A DNA stretch of 64,000 nucleotides from Alkalispirillum mobile (GCF_003664325.1 NZ_RCDA01000004.1:124001-188000), one strand, 5' to 3'; counted from the stretch's first letter, positions 18,505 through 28,812 are shown. The notes: generated by a model from the sequence alone, not told the origin. Program-made: numbers and translations.

Positions 18505-21500
18505 ATGAGCCACTTCGTGCATCCCGACCCCCGTGCCCTGATCCACCCTGAGCGGGACGCCCTCGCAGAGGCCTACCGCGCTGACGAGGCCCGGGTCACG
18601 CAGGCCATGCTGGACCGCGCCGGCCTGGGGGAGACCGCCAACCGGCGGATACAGGAGCACGCCCGGTCGCTGGTCATGGGGCTGATCCGCGCGCAGAAGG
18701 GGCAGTCGGGGGTGGACGCCCTGCTGCATGAGTACGACCTGTCCAGCGAGGAGGGCATCGTGCTCATGTGCCTCGCCGAGGCGCTGCTGCGGGTTCCCGA
18801 TAGCTACACCGCAGACAAACTGATTCATGACAAGCTCACCGCCTCGCGCTGGGAAACCCACCTGGGGCGGGATCGGCCGCTGTTCGTCAATGCCGCCACC
18901 TGGGGGCTGCTGCTCACCGAGCGCATCATCGACACCCGTGACCGAGACCGGTGGTTGGGCGGGGTGTTGCACCGGATGGTGGCCCGCGCCGGTGAGCCGG
19001 TTATCCGCACTGCGGTGCGCCGGGCCATGGGGCTACTGGGCGATACCTTCGTGCTCGGGCGGGACATAGACGAGGCGCTGAAGCGCGCCCGACCCAACGA
19101 ACGCAAGGGGTATCGCTACTCCTACGACATGCTGGGAGAGGCCGCCCGCACCGATGCCGACGCCACGAGTTATTTCGAGGCCTACCGCAACGCCATCCAT
19201 CAGGTGGGTAAGGCCGCCGATCCCAAGGCGGGCATCCGTGACCGCGCTGGCGTTTCGGTGAAGCTGTCCGCACTGGACCCGCGCTACGAGCCGGGGCAGG
19301 AGGAGCGGGTGAAGGGCACCGTGCTGCCCCGCTTGCTGGAACTCTGCGATCTGGCCCGGGAATACAATATCGCTCTCTGCGTGGATGCCGAGGAGTCCTG
19401 GCGACTCGATCTCTCACTGGACGTTATTCAGGCGGTGATGGCAGAGCCGGGGCTGGCGGACTGGGAGGGCTTCGGCCTGGCCATTCAGGCCTACCAGAAG
19501 CGCTGCTACGCCCTGGTGGGCTGGCTGGAGGCGCAGGCGGCGAAGCACAACCGCACGCTCATGGTTCGCCTGGTGAAGGGCGCCTACTGGGACACGGAGG
19601 TCAAGGACACCCAGGTACAGGGACACACCGATTACCCCGTCTTCACCCGCAAGGCCGCCACCGATGTCTCCTATCTGGCCTGCGCCCGGCGGATGCTGAA
19701 CGAGTGCCCCCACATCTACCCGCAGTTCGCCACCCACAACGCCCACACGGTGGCCGCGGTGATGGAGATGGCGGGCCAGCAGGCCTTCGAGTTCCAGCGC
19801 CTGCACGGTATGGGCGAGGCGCTCTACGAGCAACTGGTGGGCCGCAAGGGCGGGCCGGACATCCCCTGTCGGATCTACGCCCCGGTGGGCAGCCATGAGG
19901 AGCTGCTGGCCTACCTGGTGCGGCGGCTGCTGGAGAACGGCGCCAACTCCTCCTTCGTCAACCGCATCCACGAGGGCGACGTGGAGGCGCTGATCGCCGA
20001 TCCGGCCGCCAGCCTGCGGGCGCGCAAGACCCTGCGCCACCCGCGTATCCCGTTGCCTCGGGACCTCTACGGCGAGGAGCGACTGAACAGCATCGGGGTG
20101 GACTTCTCCGACCGGCATGAGATGGTGCACCTGGCCGAGGCCATGGAGGCAGCCAGCGAGCATGCCTGGCGGGCGGCGCCGCTGATCAACGGCGAGGCCA
20201 AGACCGGTGCCGGGGAGGCGGTGCACTGCCCCGCAGACCGCCAGCGTCAGGTGGGGCGGGTGGTCTGGTCCGAACACGCCGACGTGGAGCACGCCCTGGA
20301 GGCCGCCGTGGCCGGCCGGGAGGGGTGGGCCAATACCCACGCCGATACCCGCGCCCAGGCCCTGGAAAAGATCGCCGACCTGTACGAGACACACCGTGCC
20401 GAGTTGATGGCTCTGTGTACCCGGGAGGCGGGCAAGAGCCTGGAGGACGGTATCGCCGAGGTGCGCGAGGCGGCCGACTTCTGCCGCTACTACGCGTATC
20501 AGGCCCGTCGCCTGTTCGGGCAGGCCACGGTGCTGCCCGGTCCCACCGGTGAGCGCAACGAACTGCGCCTGCACCCGCGCGGCACCTTCCTCTGCATCAG
20601 CCCCTGGAACTTCCCGCTGGCCATCTTCACCGGCCAGATCACCGCTGCCCTGGCGGCCGGCAACACGGTTATCGCCAAGCCGGCGGAGCAGACCAGCCTG
20701 ATCGCCCACAAGGCAGTGGAATTGATGCATCAGGCCGGCATCCCCAAGAGTGCCCTGCACCTGCTGCCGGGTGCCGGCAGTGAGATCGGCCCGCACCTGG
20801 TGGGTGATGCCCGCATTTCCGGGGTGGCCTTCACCGGCGGTACCGACACCGCGCGCCGGATCCAGCAGGGGCTGACCGAGCGCGAGGGGCCCATTGTGCC
20901 GTTGATCGCCGAGACCGGTGGGCTCAACGCCATGGTGGTGGACTCCACTGCCCTGCACGAGCAGGCGGTGGTGGATATCGTGCGCTCGGCGTTCCACAGC
21001 GCCGGCCAGCGTTGTTCCGCCCTGAGAATCCTGTGCGTGCAGGAGGACATCGCCGACGAACTGCTGGAGATGCTCAAGGGCGCCATGGACGCCCTTGCGG
21101 TGGGTGACCCCCATTGGCTTGCCACCGATGTGGGGCCGGTGATCGACCAGGCTGCGCTGGATGGGCTGCTGGCCCACCACGAACGTATGGTCGGGGAAGG
21201 GCGGTTACTGCATCAGGCACCGCTGCAGCCGGACTGCGAGAAGGGTACCTTCATCGCTCCCGCCGTCTACCGACTGGATCGCATGGACCAGCTGGAGCGG
21301 GAACAGTTCGGGCCCCTGCTGCACGTGGTCACCTGGAAGGCGGGGGAGCTGGACCGGCTGGTGGACCAGATCAACAGCCTCGGCTACGGCCTGACCCTGG
21401 GTGTGCACAGCCGGGTCGACGAGACCACGGCAGCGGTGGTGAACCGGGCCCGGGTGGGTAACGCCTACGTCAACCGGGACATGGTGGGCGCGGTGGTGGG

Positions 21501-21657
21501 CACCCAGCCCTTCGGTGGCGAGGGGCTGTCCGGCACCGGGTTCAAGGCCGGTGGGCCCCACTACCTGCTGCGCTATGCCACCGAACGGGTGATTACCATC
21601 AACACCGCTGCCGCCGGTGGCAACGCCAGCCTGTTCGCCATGGGCGAGGACGATTAA
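18505..21657 (+). CDS. putA: Bifunctional proline dehydrogenase / P5C dehydrogenase PutA
   Basis: 1050 residues from the ATG at 18505 (GGAGG four bases ahead). Residues ~1-480 form the FAD proline dehydrogenase (RLVKGAYWDTEVKDTQ near 354, HPRIPLPRDLYG at the end). Residues ~520-1010 form the NAD aldehyde dehydrogenase with ETGGLNAMVV (Glu near 803) and SAGQRCSALR (Cys near 837). It oxidises proline to glutamate, channelling P5C. It lacks the N-terminal ribbon-helix-helix repressor domain of the ~1320-residue E. coli PutA, so put regulation must come from elsewhere. Divergent from putP. Confidence 0.96.
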   Translation: MSHFVHPDPRALIHPERDALAEAYRADEARVTQAMLDRAGLGETANRRIQEHARSLVMGLIRAQKGQSGVDALLHEYDLSSEEGIVLMCLAEALLRVPDSYTADKLIHDKLTASRWETHLGRDRPLFVNAATWGLLLTERIIDTRDRDRWLGGVLHRMVARAGEPVIRTAVRRAMGLLGDTFVLGRDIDEALKRARPNERKGYRYSYDMLGEAARTDADATSYFEAYRNAIHQVGKAADPKAGIRDRAGVSVKLSALDPRYEPGQEERVKGTVLPRLLELCDLAREYNIALCVDAEESWRLDLSLDVIQAVMAEPGLADWEGFGLAIQAYQKRCYALVGWLEAQAAKHNRTLMVRLVKGAYWDTEVKDTQVQGHTDYPVFTRKAATDVSYLACARRMLNECPHIYPQFATHNAHTVAAVMEMAGQQAFEFQRLHGMGEALYEQLVGRKGGPDIPCRIYAPVGSHEELLAYLVRRLLENGANSSFVNRIHEGDVEALIADPAASLRARKTLRHPRIPLPRDLYGEERLNSIGVDFSDRHEMVHLAEAMEAASEHAWRAAPLINGEAKTGAGEAVHCPADRQRQVGRVVWSEHADVEHALEAAVAGREGWANTHADTRAQALEKIADLYETHRAELMALCTREAGKSLEDGIAEVREAADFCRYYAYQARRLFGQATVLPGPTGERNELRLHPRGTFLCISPWNFPLAIFTGQITAALAAGNTVIAKPAEQTSLIAHKAVELMHQAGIPKSALHLLPGAGSEIGPHLVGDARISGVAFTGGTDTARRIQQGLTEREGPIVPLIAETGGLNAMVVDSTALHEQAVVDIVRSAFHSAGQRCSALRILCVQEDIADELLEMLKGAMDALAVGDPHWLATDVGPVIDQAALDGLLAHHERMVGEGRLLHQAPLQPDCEKGTFIAPAVYRLDRMDQLEREQFGPLLHVVTWKAGELDRLVDQINSLGYGLTLGVHSRVDETTAAVVNRARVGNAYVNRDMVGAVVGTQPFGGEGLSGTGFKAGGPHYLLRYATERVITINTAAAGGNASLFAMGEDD

Positions 21658-21775
21658 GCCGTGACTTGACGGCGCCGGGCACCCTGAGCACATGATGGAT
21701 CAACCCGTTGGGCCGAAACCGCCAGTGGAGGGCCGCCGTGTCAGCACATAAAGCCGCCGGTGCCGGGAGGCGCCC

Positions 21776-23608
21776 ATGAGTATCCGTACAGTGGTGCTGG
21801 CGGTGCTCTTGGGCGTGTTGGCCTGGGGCTTTTGGCAAAGCGGCGATTTCACCGAGATCGCCGCCGGTGTCGCTATCTTCCTGTTCGGGATGATGTCGCT
21901 GGAGCAGGGCTTCCGCACCTTCACCGGCGGTACCCTGGAGACCCTGCTCGAGGCCTCCACCAACCGGCTCTGGAAGAGCGTGGGCTTCGGCATTGCCAGC
22001 ACCACGCTGATGCAGTCCAGCACCCTGGTCTCGCTGGTCACCATCTCCTTTGTTAGCGCCCAGATGATCCCGCTGGCCTCTGGTATCGGCGTGGTCCTGG
22101 GCACCAACCTGGGTACGACCACCGGTGCCTGGCTGATCGCCGGCCTGGGCCTGCGGGTGAACATCTCCGCCTACGCCATGCCGCTGCTGGTCTTCGCCAT
22201 CGTGCTGATGTTCCAGCGCAACAAAATGGCCAAGGGCTTGGGCAGTATCCTGCTGGGCGTCGGCTTCCTGTTCCTGGGCATCCACTACATGAAGGAGGGC
22301 TTCGACGCCTTCCAGGGCACCTTCGACCTGGCCGCCTACTCCATGGAGGGTATGCTCGGGCTGCTGGTCTACATCGGTATCGGCATGCTGATCACCGTGA
22401 TCATGCAGTCGAGTCACGCCACGTTGCTGGTGGTGATCACCGCGCTGGCGGCCGGGCAGGTGACCTACGAGAATGGCCTGGCGTTGGCCATCGGCGCCAA
22501 CCTAGGCACCGCGGTGACCACCGCGCTGGGCGGCATGACCGCCCATCTGGGCGGCAAGCGGCTGGCGGTGGCGCACGTGGTCTTTAACGTGACGACTGCC
22601 CTGGTGGCAGTGATGTTCATGGACTGGCTCAGACTGGGCGTGGACTTTGGCGGCAACTTGCTGGGGTTTGCCGAGGACGACTTCCTGCTTCGCCTCGCAC
22701 TATTCCACACCCTGTTCAACCTGCTGGGTGTGCTCATCTTCGCCCCCTTCACCAAGCAACTCGCCAGCCTGCTGGAGCGGCACGTGACCTTCGTCTCCAA
22801 ACGTACGGTAAAGCCCCAATTCCTGCACAAGGATGCGTTCAAGGTGCCGGAGGTTACCGTGGCTGCTGTGCGCAAGGAGGTCTGGCACCTGTACGAGAAT
22901 GCCTTTGCGTTGATCACGCACGGACTCAGCCTGAGGCGCACCGTGGTGCGTTCCGAGCAGTCGCTGAGCGACGCGGTGGCGCGCACCCAGCGGATCATGC
23001 CGCTGGACATCGACGACGACTATGAGCAGCGCATCAAGAGCCTGCAGAGTGCCATCGTGGAGTTCATCAGCGAGAGTGGGGCCAGCGGTGATATTCCGGC
23101 CGCGGCCACGGAACAGCTCTACGAGCTGCGTCACGCCAGTCAGAATATCGTGCTGGCGGTCAAGGACATGAAACACCTGCACAAGAACCTCGGCCGTCAG
23201 GGGCTCTCCCGCAACCGTGCCATTCGCGAGCGGTATGACGAGATTCGCCTGCTGTTGGCTGGGCTGCTGCGGGAGATCGAGCAGCTCCGTCAGGAGGAGC
23301 CCGGCGCCTCCACGGTGCTCGCGCTGGACGCCTACAAGGTGCGTGTCGAGCGCTTCTATCGCGAGTTCAGTGTCCGCTTGGAGGCCTCTATCCGTGAGCG
23401 TCGCATGCGCGGTGCCGAGGCTACCTCGCTGATGAATGATGCCGGGTATGCCTACGACATTGCGCGGATGCTCATCGAGGCGGCGCAGATCTTGTTGGTG
23501 GCCAAGGAGAAGGAGGTTCGCCTGGCGCAGAGCCAGCTTGCGCTAAGTGACGAGGAGATCGAGGCCGCGGCGGAGCGGGTATCGTCGGGAGAGGAGCGCA
23601 CCTCTTGA
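21776..23608 (+). CDS. Na/Pi cotransporter family protein (NptA/YjbB type)
   Basis: 610 residues. Residues ~1-320 are membrane-spanning with the two inverted QSS repeats of the family (STTLMQSSTLVSLVTISF and TVIMQSSHATLLVVITALAAG) and GTNLGTTTGAWLIAGLG / GANLGTAVTTALGG. Residues ~340-600 are a PhoU-like helical, coiled-coil-rich cytoplasmic part. YjbB-type carriers are usually linked to phosphate efflux and phosphate balance. RBS GGGAGG is eight bases before ATG. The downstream 88-residue coiled-coil gene follows after 45 bases. Confidence 0.92.
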   Translation: MSIRTVVLAVLLGVLAWGFWQSGDFTEIAAGVAIFLFGMMSLEQGFRTFTGGTLETLLEASTNRLWKSVGFGIASTTLMQSSTLVSLVTISFVSAQMIPLASGIGVVLGTNLGTTTGAWLIAGLGLRVNISAYAMPLLVFAIVLMFQRNKMAKGLGSILLGVGFLFLGIHYMKEGFDAFQGTFDLAAYSMEGMLGLLVYIGIGMLITVIMQSSHATLLVVITALAAGQVTYENGLALAIGANLGTAVTTALGGMTAHLGGKRLAVAHVVFNVTTALVAVMFMDWLRLGVDFGGNLLGFAEDDFLLRLALFHTLFNLLGVLIFAPFTKQLASLLERHVTFVSKRTVKPQFLHKDAFKVPEVTVAAVRKEVWHLYENAFALITHGLSLRRTVVRSEQSLSDAVARTQRIMPLDIDDDYEQRIKSLQSAIVEFISESGASGDIPAAATEQLYELRHASQNIVLAVKDMKHLHKNLGRQGLSRNRAIRERYDEIRLLLAGLLREIEQLRQEEPGASTVLALDAYKVRVERFYREFSVRLEASIRERRMRGAEATSLMNDAGYAYDIARMLIEAAQILLVAKEKEVRLAQSQLALSDEEIEAAAERVSSGEERTS

Positions 23609-23653
23609 GGGGGTGCAGGTGGGCTCGATCGTGAATCGGTTTGGAGTGATCCC

Positions 23654-23920
23654 ATGAAGACCAAGAAGCTGTTATCCCGGCTGCGCGACTTTCTCGACGC
23701 CGAGAGGACGGACCAGGAGAGGGAGGTAGACTCCATCCGCCAGGTGTTGCGTGAACTCCGGGAGAAGCAGCGGAAGTTCCAGGCCAAGCTGGACGACAAC
23801 CCCGAGCGCGACGACCGCGAGGAGATCGAGGGCAAGCTGCAGGCCATACGCACTCAGCGACAGAAGGGAGTGGAGCGCCTGCGGGTGCTGACTGGTCGCC
23901 AGGACGGGTTCAAGGACTGA
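23654..23920 (+). CDS. Small charged coiled-coil protein, unknown
   Basis: 88 residues, almost wholly helical and charged (RTDQEREVDSIRQVLRELRE), with heptad-like hydrophobic spacing predicting a coiled coil. No membrane or signal segment. It is 45 bases after the Na/Pi transporter gene on the same strand, so it may be cotranscribed. I do not recognise a named family; its size and make-up suggest a cytoplasmic oligomer. Confidence 0.7.
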   Translation: MKTKKLLSRLRDFLDAERTDQEREVDSIRQVLRELREKQRKFQAKLDDNPERDDREEIEGKLQAIRTQRQKGVERLRVLTGRQDGFKD

Positions 23921-23929
23921 GGTGAGGTG

Positions 23930-23977
23930 AAAAAAGGGGGTGACCGGGTGCGCGGCACGCCTTGCGCACACCCGGTC
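23930..23977 (-). terminator. Intrinsic terminator of ilvE
   Basis: On the minus strand a stem with arms GACCGGGT / ACCCGGTC and inner GCGC pairs (23942-23977) is followed after a few C residues by six T (23935-23930). It lies just past the ilvE stop and may also slow + strand transcription from the 88-residue gene. Confidence 0.65.
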
Positions 23978-23992
23978 CGGTGGCCGCCGTTT

Positions 23993-24913
23993 TCAGACGT
24001 AGGTCAACCAGCCCTCGTGGCCCGGGCTGCGGCCCTCCACGGCGTCAAAGTAGGCCTTTTGCAGCTTCTCGGTGATCGGGCCCCGTCGACCGTCGCCGAT
24101 GGTGCGGTTGTCCAGCTCGCGGATGGGGGTGACCTCCGCCGCGGTGCCGGTAAAGAAGGCCTCGTCCGCGAGGTACACCTCATCGCGGGTGATGCGCTTT
24201 TCCTTCACCTGGATGCCCATCTCGCCGGCCAGGGTGAGCACGGTCTCCCGGGTGATGCCCTCCAGGCAGGAGGTGAGCTCGGGGGTGTAGAGCACGCCGT
24301 CGCGCACCATGAAGAAGTTCTCGCCCGAGCCTTCGCAGACAAAGCCATCCACGTCCAGCAGCAGCGCCTCGTCGTAGCCGTCCCGGGTGGCCTCCTGCAG
24401 CGCCATCATGGAGTTCATGTAGTTGCCGTTGGCCTTGGCCCGGCACATGGTGACGTTGACGTGGTGGCGGGTGAAGGAGCTGGTCTTGATGCGGATGCCC
24501 CGTTCCATGTTCTCCGCCCCCAGGTAGGCCCCCCACTCCCAGGCGGCGATCATGGTGTGCACCTGGAGGTTGTCGGCGTGCAGGCCCATGCCCTCGGAGC
24601 CGTAGAAGCTCATCGGGCGGATGTAGGCACTCTGCAGGTTGTTTTCGCGCACGCACTGGACGATCGCCTGGTTAACGGTGTCCTGGTCGTAGCCGATGTC
24701 CATCTGAAGGATGCGCGCCGAGCCGAAGTAGCGGCGGGTGTGCTCTGGCAGGCGGAAGATCGCGGTGCCGCGCTCGGTGTTGTAGGCTCGGATGCCCTCG
24801 AAGACACCCATGCCGTAATGCAGGGTGTGGGTGAGCACGTGGATGCGCGCATCGCGCCATGGGACAAGCTGGCCGTCCAGCCAGATGACGCCGTCGCGGT
24901 CGTCCATACTCAT
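23993..24913 (-). CDS. ilvE: Branched-chain amino acid aminotransferase
   Basis: 306 residues, the usual length for class IV PLP aminotransferases. The PLP lysine is K160 in CRAKANGNYMNSM. Other signatures are THTLHYGMGVFEGIRAY near 28, EALLLDVDGFVCEGSGENFF near 190, and TGTAAEVTPIRELD near 263. It makes the last step of valine, leucine and isoleucine synthesis with glutamate as donor. The start at 24913 has GGAGGACC upstream. It follows glnE by 90 bases, an order also seen in pseudomonads. Confidence 0.97.
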   Translation of the reverse strand: MSMDDRDGVIWLDGQLVPWRDARIHVLTHTLHYGMGVFEGIRAYNTERGTAIFRLPEHTRRYFGSARILQMDIGYDQDTVNQAIVQCVRENNLQSAYIRPMSFYGSEGMGLHADNLQVHTMIAAWEWGAYLGAENMERGIRIKTSSFTRHHVNVTMCRAKANGNYMNSMMALQEATRDGYDEALLLDVDGFVCEGSGENFFMVRDGVLYTPELTSCLEGITRETVLTLAGEMGIQVKEKRITRDEVYLADEAFFTGTAAEVTPIRELDNRTIGDGRRGPITEKLQKAYFDAVEGRSPGHEGWLTYV

Positions 24914-25003
24914 GCTGCAGGTCCTCCATTGGCGGCTGGGCTGTCAGGTGGGCCCGGCCGCGTGGGTTCTGTTGTGCGCTGGTTTCTCTGTCGGCGGTGC
25001 CGG

Positions 25004-27895
25004 TCAGTCGCCGCCCATCAGGCGGTCCCAGATCCCGGTGACCGTGTCCCGGTGCTGCTGGAATTCCCCGGCCGGCACGCTGCCGCCGGCCTCCTGGAGG
25101 GTCAACCGGTGCAGACGGCCGCGGTAGGCCCGGTAGGCCTCGGCCAGGCGGTCGGCGTCGCCGTCGGGCAGCCAGCCGCAGCGGCCGAGGGCGCCAAGCA
25201 ACCGGACATTGTCCGGGTAGCGGAGCAGTTCGGGGTGCTCACCGGCGGCTGCCAGAACCGCATATTGAACCATGAACTCGATGTCGGTGATACCGCCCCG
25301 GTCCTGTTTGATATCAAAGCGCTCCGGGTCGCGGCTGGCCTTCTCGCCCCGCATGCGCTCGCGCATCTGCCGCACCTCCGCGCGCAGGGCGGTGATATCC
25401 CGGGGCAGGGTGAGCAGTTCCGCCCGCAGATCAGCGAACGCCTGCCCCAGTGGCTCGGAGCCGGCCACGGCCCGGGCCCGGACCAGGGCCTGGTGCTCCC
25501 AGGTCCAGGCCTCCTCGCGCTGGTAACGGGCGAAGGCCTCCAGGCTGGTGGCCAGCAGGCCGGCCTTGCCACTGGGGCGCAGGCGGGTGTCCACCTCGTA
25601 GAGCACGCCGCCGGGGGTCTGGGTACTGAGTACGTGGAGCAGCCGCTGGGCCAGGCGGGCAAAGAAGACCGGGTTGTCCAGCGGGCGGTCGCCGTCCGTG
25701 TGTTGTGCCTCGCCGCGGGTGTCATGGATGAACACCACGTCCAGGTCGGAGCCATAGCCCAGTTCGATGCCGCCGAGTTTGCCGTAGGCGATGACGGAGA
25801 ACCCGGCCTCCACGGTCTCGCCGTCCACCCGGCAGAGGGGCCGCCCGTGGCGTGCCACCAGGTGGCGGTAGACGATACCGACCGCTTCCTCCAGCACCAC
25901 CTCGGCAATGCCGGTCAGGTAGTCGCTGACCACCATCACCGGCACCGCCCCGCTGACATCGGCCGCGGCCACCCTCAGGGTGTTGGTCTGCTTGAACAGC
26001 CGCAGGGCCTCCATCTGCTCTTCCAGGTCGTCCTCGTCGATGCGGCTCAGCCAGTCGCGGAGTTCTTCGGCCAGCGCCTCGGAGCCGAGTGGCTTGTAGA
26101 GGCTGCGCGGGTCGAGCAGTTCATCCAGCAGCAGCGGGTGGTGGGCCAGGTAGCGGGCGATCCAGGCGCTGCCGTCACAGAGCTGAATCAGCTGTGACAG
26201 CGCCATGGGGTGCTCCACCAGGAGTGACAGGTAGGCGGTGCGCCGGGCGATGGTCTCCACCAGGTCGAGGCCCCGGAGCAGCGTCGCATCCGGGTTGTCG
26301 GCGCTGCGCGCCGCACCGATCATCAGGGGGATCAGGCGGTCGAGCCGGTGACGGCCCTGGGCGGACAGGGCCCGGGCCACGCTGCCCTCGCGCAGCGCCC
26401 GCAGGCGCCGCTCCACCGCCTGAGGGTCATCGAAGCCCAGCTCGTCCAGCTGTTCCCGGACGGTCTGCGGTTCCAGTTCGCCCTGCCAGAGGACGTCCAG
26501 TTCGCTGGGGCCGCTCTCCTCGTCCTCCTCGGCCTGGGGGGCTGAGAAGACCTGTTCAAAGTGGCCGTGGACCTGGTGCTGTACGCGGTCCAACCGGGAC
26601 TGCAGGGCCTCCCAGTCCTCGAAGCCCATGGCCAGGGCGAGGCGTTGGCGGTCCAGCGGGTTGTCGGGTATTTCGTGGGTCTGGCGATCGCCGATGGCCT
26701 GCAGTCGGTTCTCCGCCTCACGCAGGAAGCGGTAGCCCTCCATGAGCTCACCGACCACGTAGTCGGGCAGCAGGTGGACCTCGCGGAGGTAGTCCAGCAC
26801 GTGGAGGATGCGCCGCTCCTGCAGCCGGCGGTCGCGGCCGCCACGGATAAGCTGGAAGGCCTGCCCGATGAACTCCACCTCGCGGATGCCGCCGGGCCCC
26901 AGCTTGAGATTGTTCTCCATGCCCTTGAGGCGGACCTGGGCCATCACCTTGGCCTTCATGTCGCGCAGCTCCTCCAGCGCGCCGAAGTCCAGGTAGCGGC
27001 GGTAGACGAAGGGGCGCAGGTCGTCGAGCAGGTGCGCGCCGGCCTGGTAATCGCCGCCTACCACCCGCGCCTTGATCATCGCGTAGCGTTCCCACTCCCG
27101 GCCCTGGTGCTGGTAGTAGTGCTCCATGGCGGAGAAGGAGAGGGCCAGTGGGCCGCTGTCGCCGTTGGGGCGCAGGCGCATGTCCACGCGGAAGACCTGG
27201 CCGTCCGGGGTGTGCTTGTCCAGCGCGGTGACCAGCTGCCGGCCCAGGCGGATGAAGAACTCCTGGTTGTCCCGGGGGCGCCGCCCATCGGTCTGGCCCG
27301 GTTCCGGGAAGCAGAAGATAAGGTCGATATCAGAGGAGAAGTTGAGCTCCTGCCCGCCGAGCTTGCCCATGCCCAGCACCACCATGCGCTGGGGATTGCC
27401 TTCGGCATCCCGCGGGGTGCCCATGCGTTCGCAGAGCCAGTGATACAGCTTGTCCAGGCTCTGATCGATGCAGCTCTCGGCCAGTTCGGAGAGATCCCGC
27501 AGGGTTTCCTCCAGGTCTGCCCAGCCGACCAGATCCCGCCAGGCGATGCGCAGCATCTCGCGGTTGCGGAACCGGCGCAGCGCCAGGTGGAGCCCGGGTT
27601 CGTCGCGTACGGGTGCGAGGGTGTTGGCCAGTCTTTCCGTGATCTCGCCGGCCGCGTACTTGCGGGTGAGATCACCGCCCTCCGCCAGCTCCCGCAGACG
27701 TTCCGGGCGGCGTTGACAGCTGCGGGTGATGAACTCGCTGCAGGCCCAGGCGCGGGGCAGGCTCTCCAGGACCTCGGGCTGCTCAGGCAGGGCCTCGTCG
27801 GCGGGCCAGTCGGCCAACGCCGTCTGCACGGTCTCGGCCAGTTCGTCCGGAAGGGCGGCAAGAGCGGCTTTCGGGATGCGGTCTGTACTGGTCAT
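25004..27895 (-). CDS. glnE: Glutamine synthetase adenylyltransferase/adenylyl-removase
   Basis: 963 residues, normal for GlnE. Two nucleotidyltransferase domains each carry the acidic pair: GGQELNFSSDIDLIF near 179-193 (adenylyl-removing half) and GGIELGYGSDLDVVFIH near 703-717 (adenylylating half), each followed by a GlnD/PII-uridylyltransferase-like helical domain. It adds or removes AMP on glutamine synthetase in response to glutamine and PII, tuning nitrogen assimilation. It lies 72 bases after queC and 90 before ilvE on the same strand, possibly one transcript. Confidence 0.97.
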   Translation of the reverse strand: MTSTDRIPKAALAALPDELAETVQTALADWPADEALPEQPEVLESLPRAWACSEFITRSCQRRPERLRELAEGGDLTRKYAAGEITERLANTLAPVRDEPGLHLALRRFRNREMLRIAWRDLVGWADLEETLRDLSELAESCIDQSLDKLYHWLCERMGTPRDAEGNPQRMVVLGMGKLGGQELNFSSDIDLIFCFPEPGQTDGRRPRDNQEFFIRLGRQLVTALDKHTPDGQVFRVDMRLRPNGDSGPLALSFSAMEHYYQHQGREWERYAMIKARVVGGDYQAGAHLLDDLRPFVYRRYLDFGALEELRDMKAKVMAQVRLKGMENNLKLGPGGIREVEFIGQAFQLIRGGRDRRLQERRILHVLDYLREVHLLPDYVVGELMEGYRFLREAENRLQAIGDRQTHEIPDNPLDRQRLALAMGFEDWEALQSRLDRVQHQVHGHFEQVFSAPQAEEDEESGPSELDVLWQGELEPQTVREQLDELGFDDPQAVERRLRALREGSVARALSAQGRHRLDRLIPLMIGAARSADNPDATLLRGLDLVETIARRTAYLSLLVEHPMALSQLIQLCDGSAWIARYLAHHPLLLDELLDPRSLYKPLGSEALAEELRDWLSRIDEDDLEEQMEALRLFKQTNTLRVAAADVSGAVPVMVVSDYLTGIAEVVLEEAVGIVYRHLVARHGRPLCRVDGETVEAGFSVIAYGKLGGIELGYGSDLDVVFIHDTRGEAQHTDGDRPLDNPVFFARLAQRLLHVLSTQTPGGVLYEVDTRLRPSGKAGLLATSLEAFARYQREEAWTWEHQALVRARAVAGSEPLGQAFADLRAELLTLPRDITALRAEVRQMRERMRGEKASRDPERFDIKQDRGGITDIEFMVQYAVLAAAGEHPELLRYPDNVRLLGALGRCGWLPDGDADRLAEAYRAYRGRLHRLTLQEAGGSVPAGEFQQHRDTVTGIWDRLMGGD

Positions 27896-27967
27896 GTCCG
27901 CAGTTTATAGTCCGGACCCGCCGGAAAGCCATGGTTTCCGGCCCGCCGGGGCAGCCGGGCAGCGCAG

Positions 27968-28684
27968 TCAGCTGCCGATCAGGTAGCGGGCCCAGCCCTC
28001 CGCCCGCAGTTCGCAGGCGGGGCAGGTGCCGCAGCCATACCCCCAGTCGTGGTAGTGCGCACGGTCGCCCAGGTAACACGTATGGGTGTGTGACACGATC
28101 AGCTCCACCAGCGGGTCGCCACCCAGCGCCTCGGCCAGGGCCCAGGTCTGGGCCTTGTCCCGCCACATCAGCGGCGTGTGCAGCACGAAGCGGCTGTCCA
28201 TGCCGAGATTGAGGGCTACCTGCAGCGCCTTGATGGTGTCGTCGCGGCAGTCGGGGTAGCCGGAGAAGTCGGTCTCGCAGACGCCGGTGACCAGGTAGCG
28301 AGCCTGCAGCCGCCAGGCCAGGGCCGCGGCGTAGGTGAGAAAGAGCAGGTTGCGCCCGGGCACGAAGGTGTCGGGCAGCCCGTTCTGCTGCATGTGGATG
28401 GCCCGTTCCCGGGTCAGGCTGGTGTCGCTGATCCGGCCCAGGCTGGTGAGGTCCAGCAGGTGGTCCTCGCCCAGGCGCTCACCCCAGTCGGGGAAGCGCT
28501 CCGCCACCGCCTCGCGAACGCGCTGCCGGCAATCCAGCTCCACGTGGTGGCGCTGGCCGTAGTCGAAGCCCACCGTGTGCACCCGCGGGTAGCGGGCCAG
28601 GGCCCAGGCGAGGCAGGTGGTGGAGTCCTGCCCGCCGGAGAACAGCACGACAGCGGATGAGGCCTTGTCCGTCTCGGTAACCAT
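27968..28684 (-). CDS. queC: 7-cyano-7-deazaguanine synthase QueC
   Basis: 238 residues from the ATG at 28684. The PP-loop ATP site [15 protein letters not shown] lies near 14-28, and the C-terminal zinc ligands are in the CYLGD and [15 protein letters not shown] segments. QueC turns carboxy-deazaguanine plus ammonia and ATP into preQ0, a step of queuosine tRNA modification. queD, queE and queF are not in the window. A run of in-frame residues further upstream does not fit the family. Confidence 0.95.
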   Translation of the reverse strand: MVTETDKASSAVVLFSGGQDSTTCLAWALARYPRVHTVGFDYGQRHHVELDCRQRVREAVAERFPDWGERLGEDHLLDLTSLGRISDTSLTRERAIHMQQNGLPDTFVPGRNLLFLTYAAALAWRLQARYLVTGVCETDFSGYPDCRDDTIKALQVALNLGMDSRFVLHTPLMWRDKAQTWALAEALGGDPLVELIVSHTHTCYLGDRAHYHDWGYGCGTCPACELRAEGWARYLIGS

Positions 28685-28781
28685 GCGAACTAGCTTAGCA
28701 CCGCGCACCCCAGGGTAGGGAATGCTGCCATGGCATGAAGGGTGGCATGTGGCTGACAGCCAATCAGGGTGAGGCACCAAC

Positions 28782-28812
28782 AAAAAAGGCCGAGCGCAAG
28801 GGCTCGGCCTTT
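28782..28812 (-). terminator. Intrinsic terminator of tRNA-Phe
   Basis: 11-base arms (AAAGGCCGAGC / GCTCGGCCTTT) with a five-base loop, followed on the minus strand by a T6 run. It lies nine bases after the tRNA 3' end. Confidence 0.85.

Noticed and set aside
23927-26197. 756-codon + strand open frame opposite ilvE and glnE
   Set aside because: It runs through two well-recognised minus-strand genes and its translation is low-complexity.
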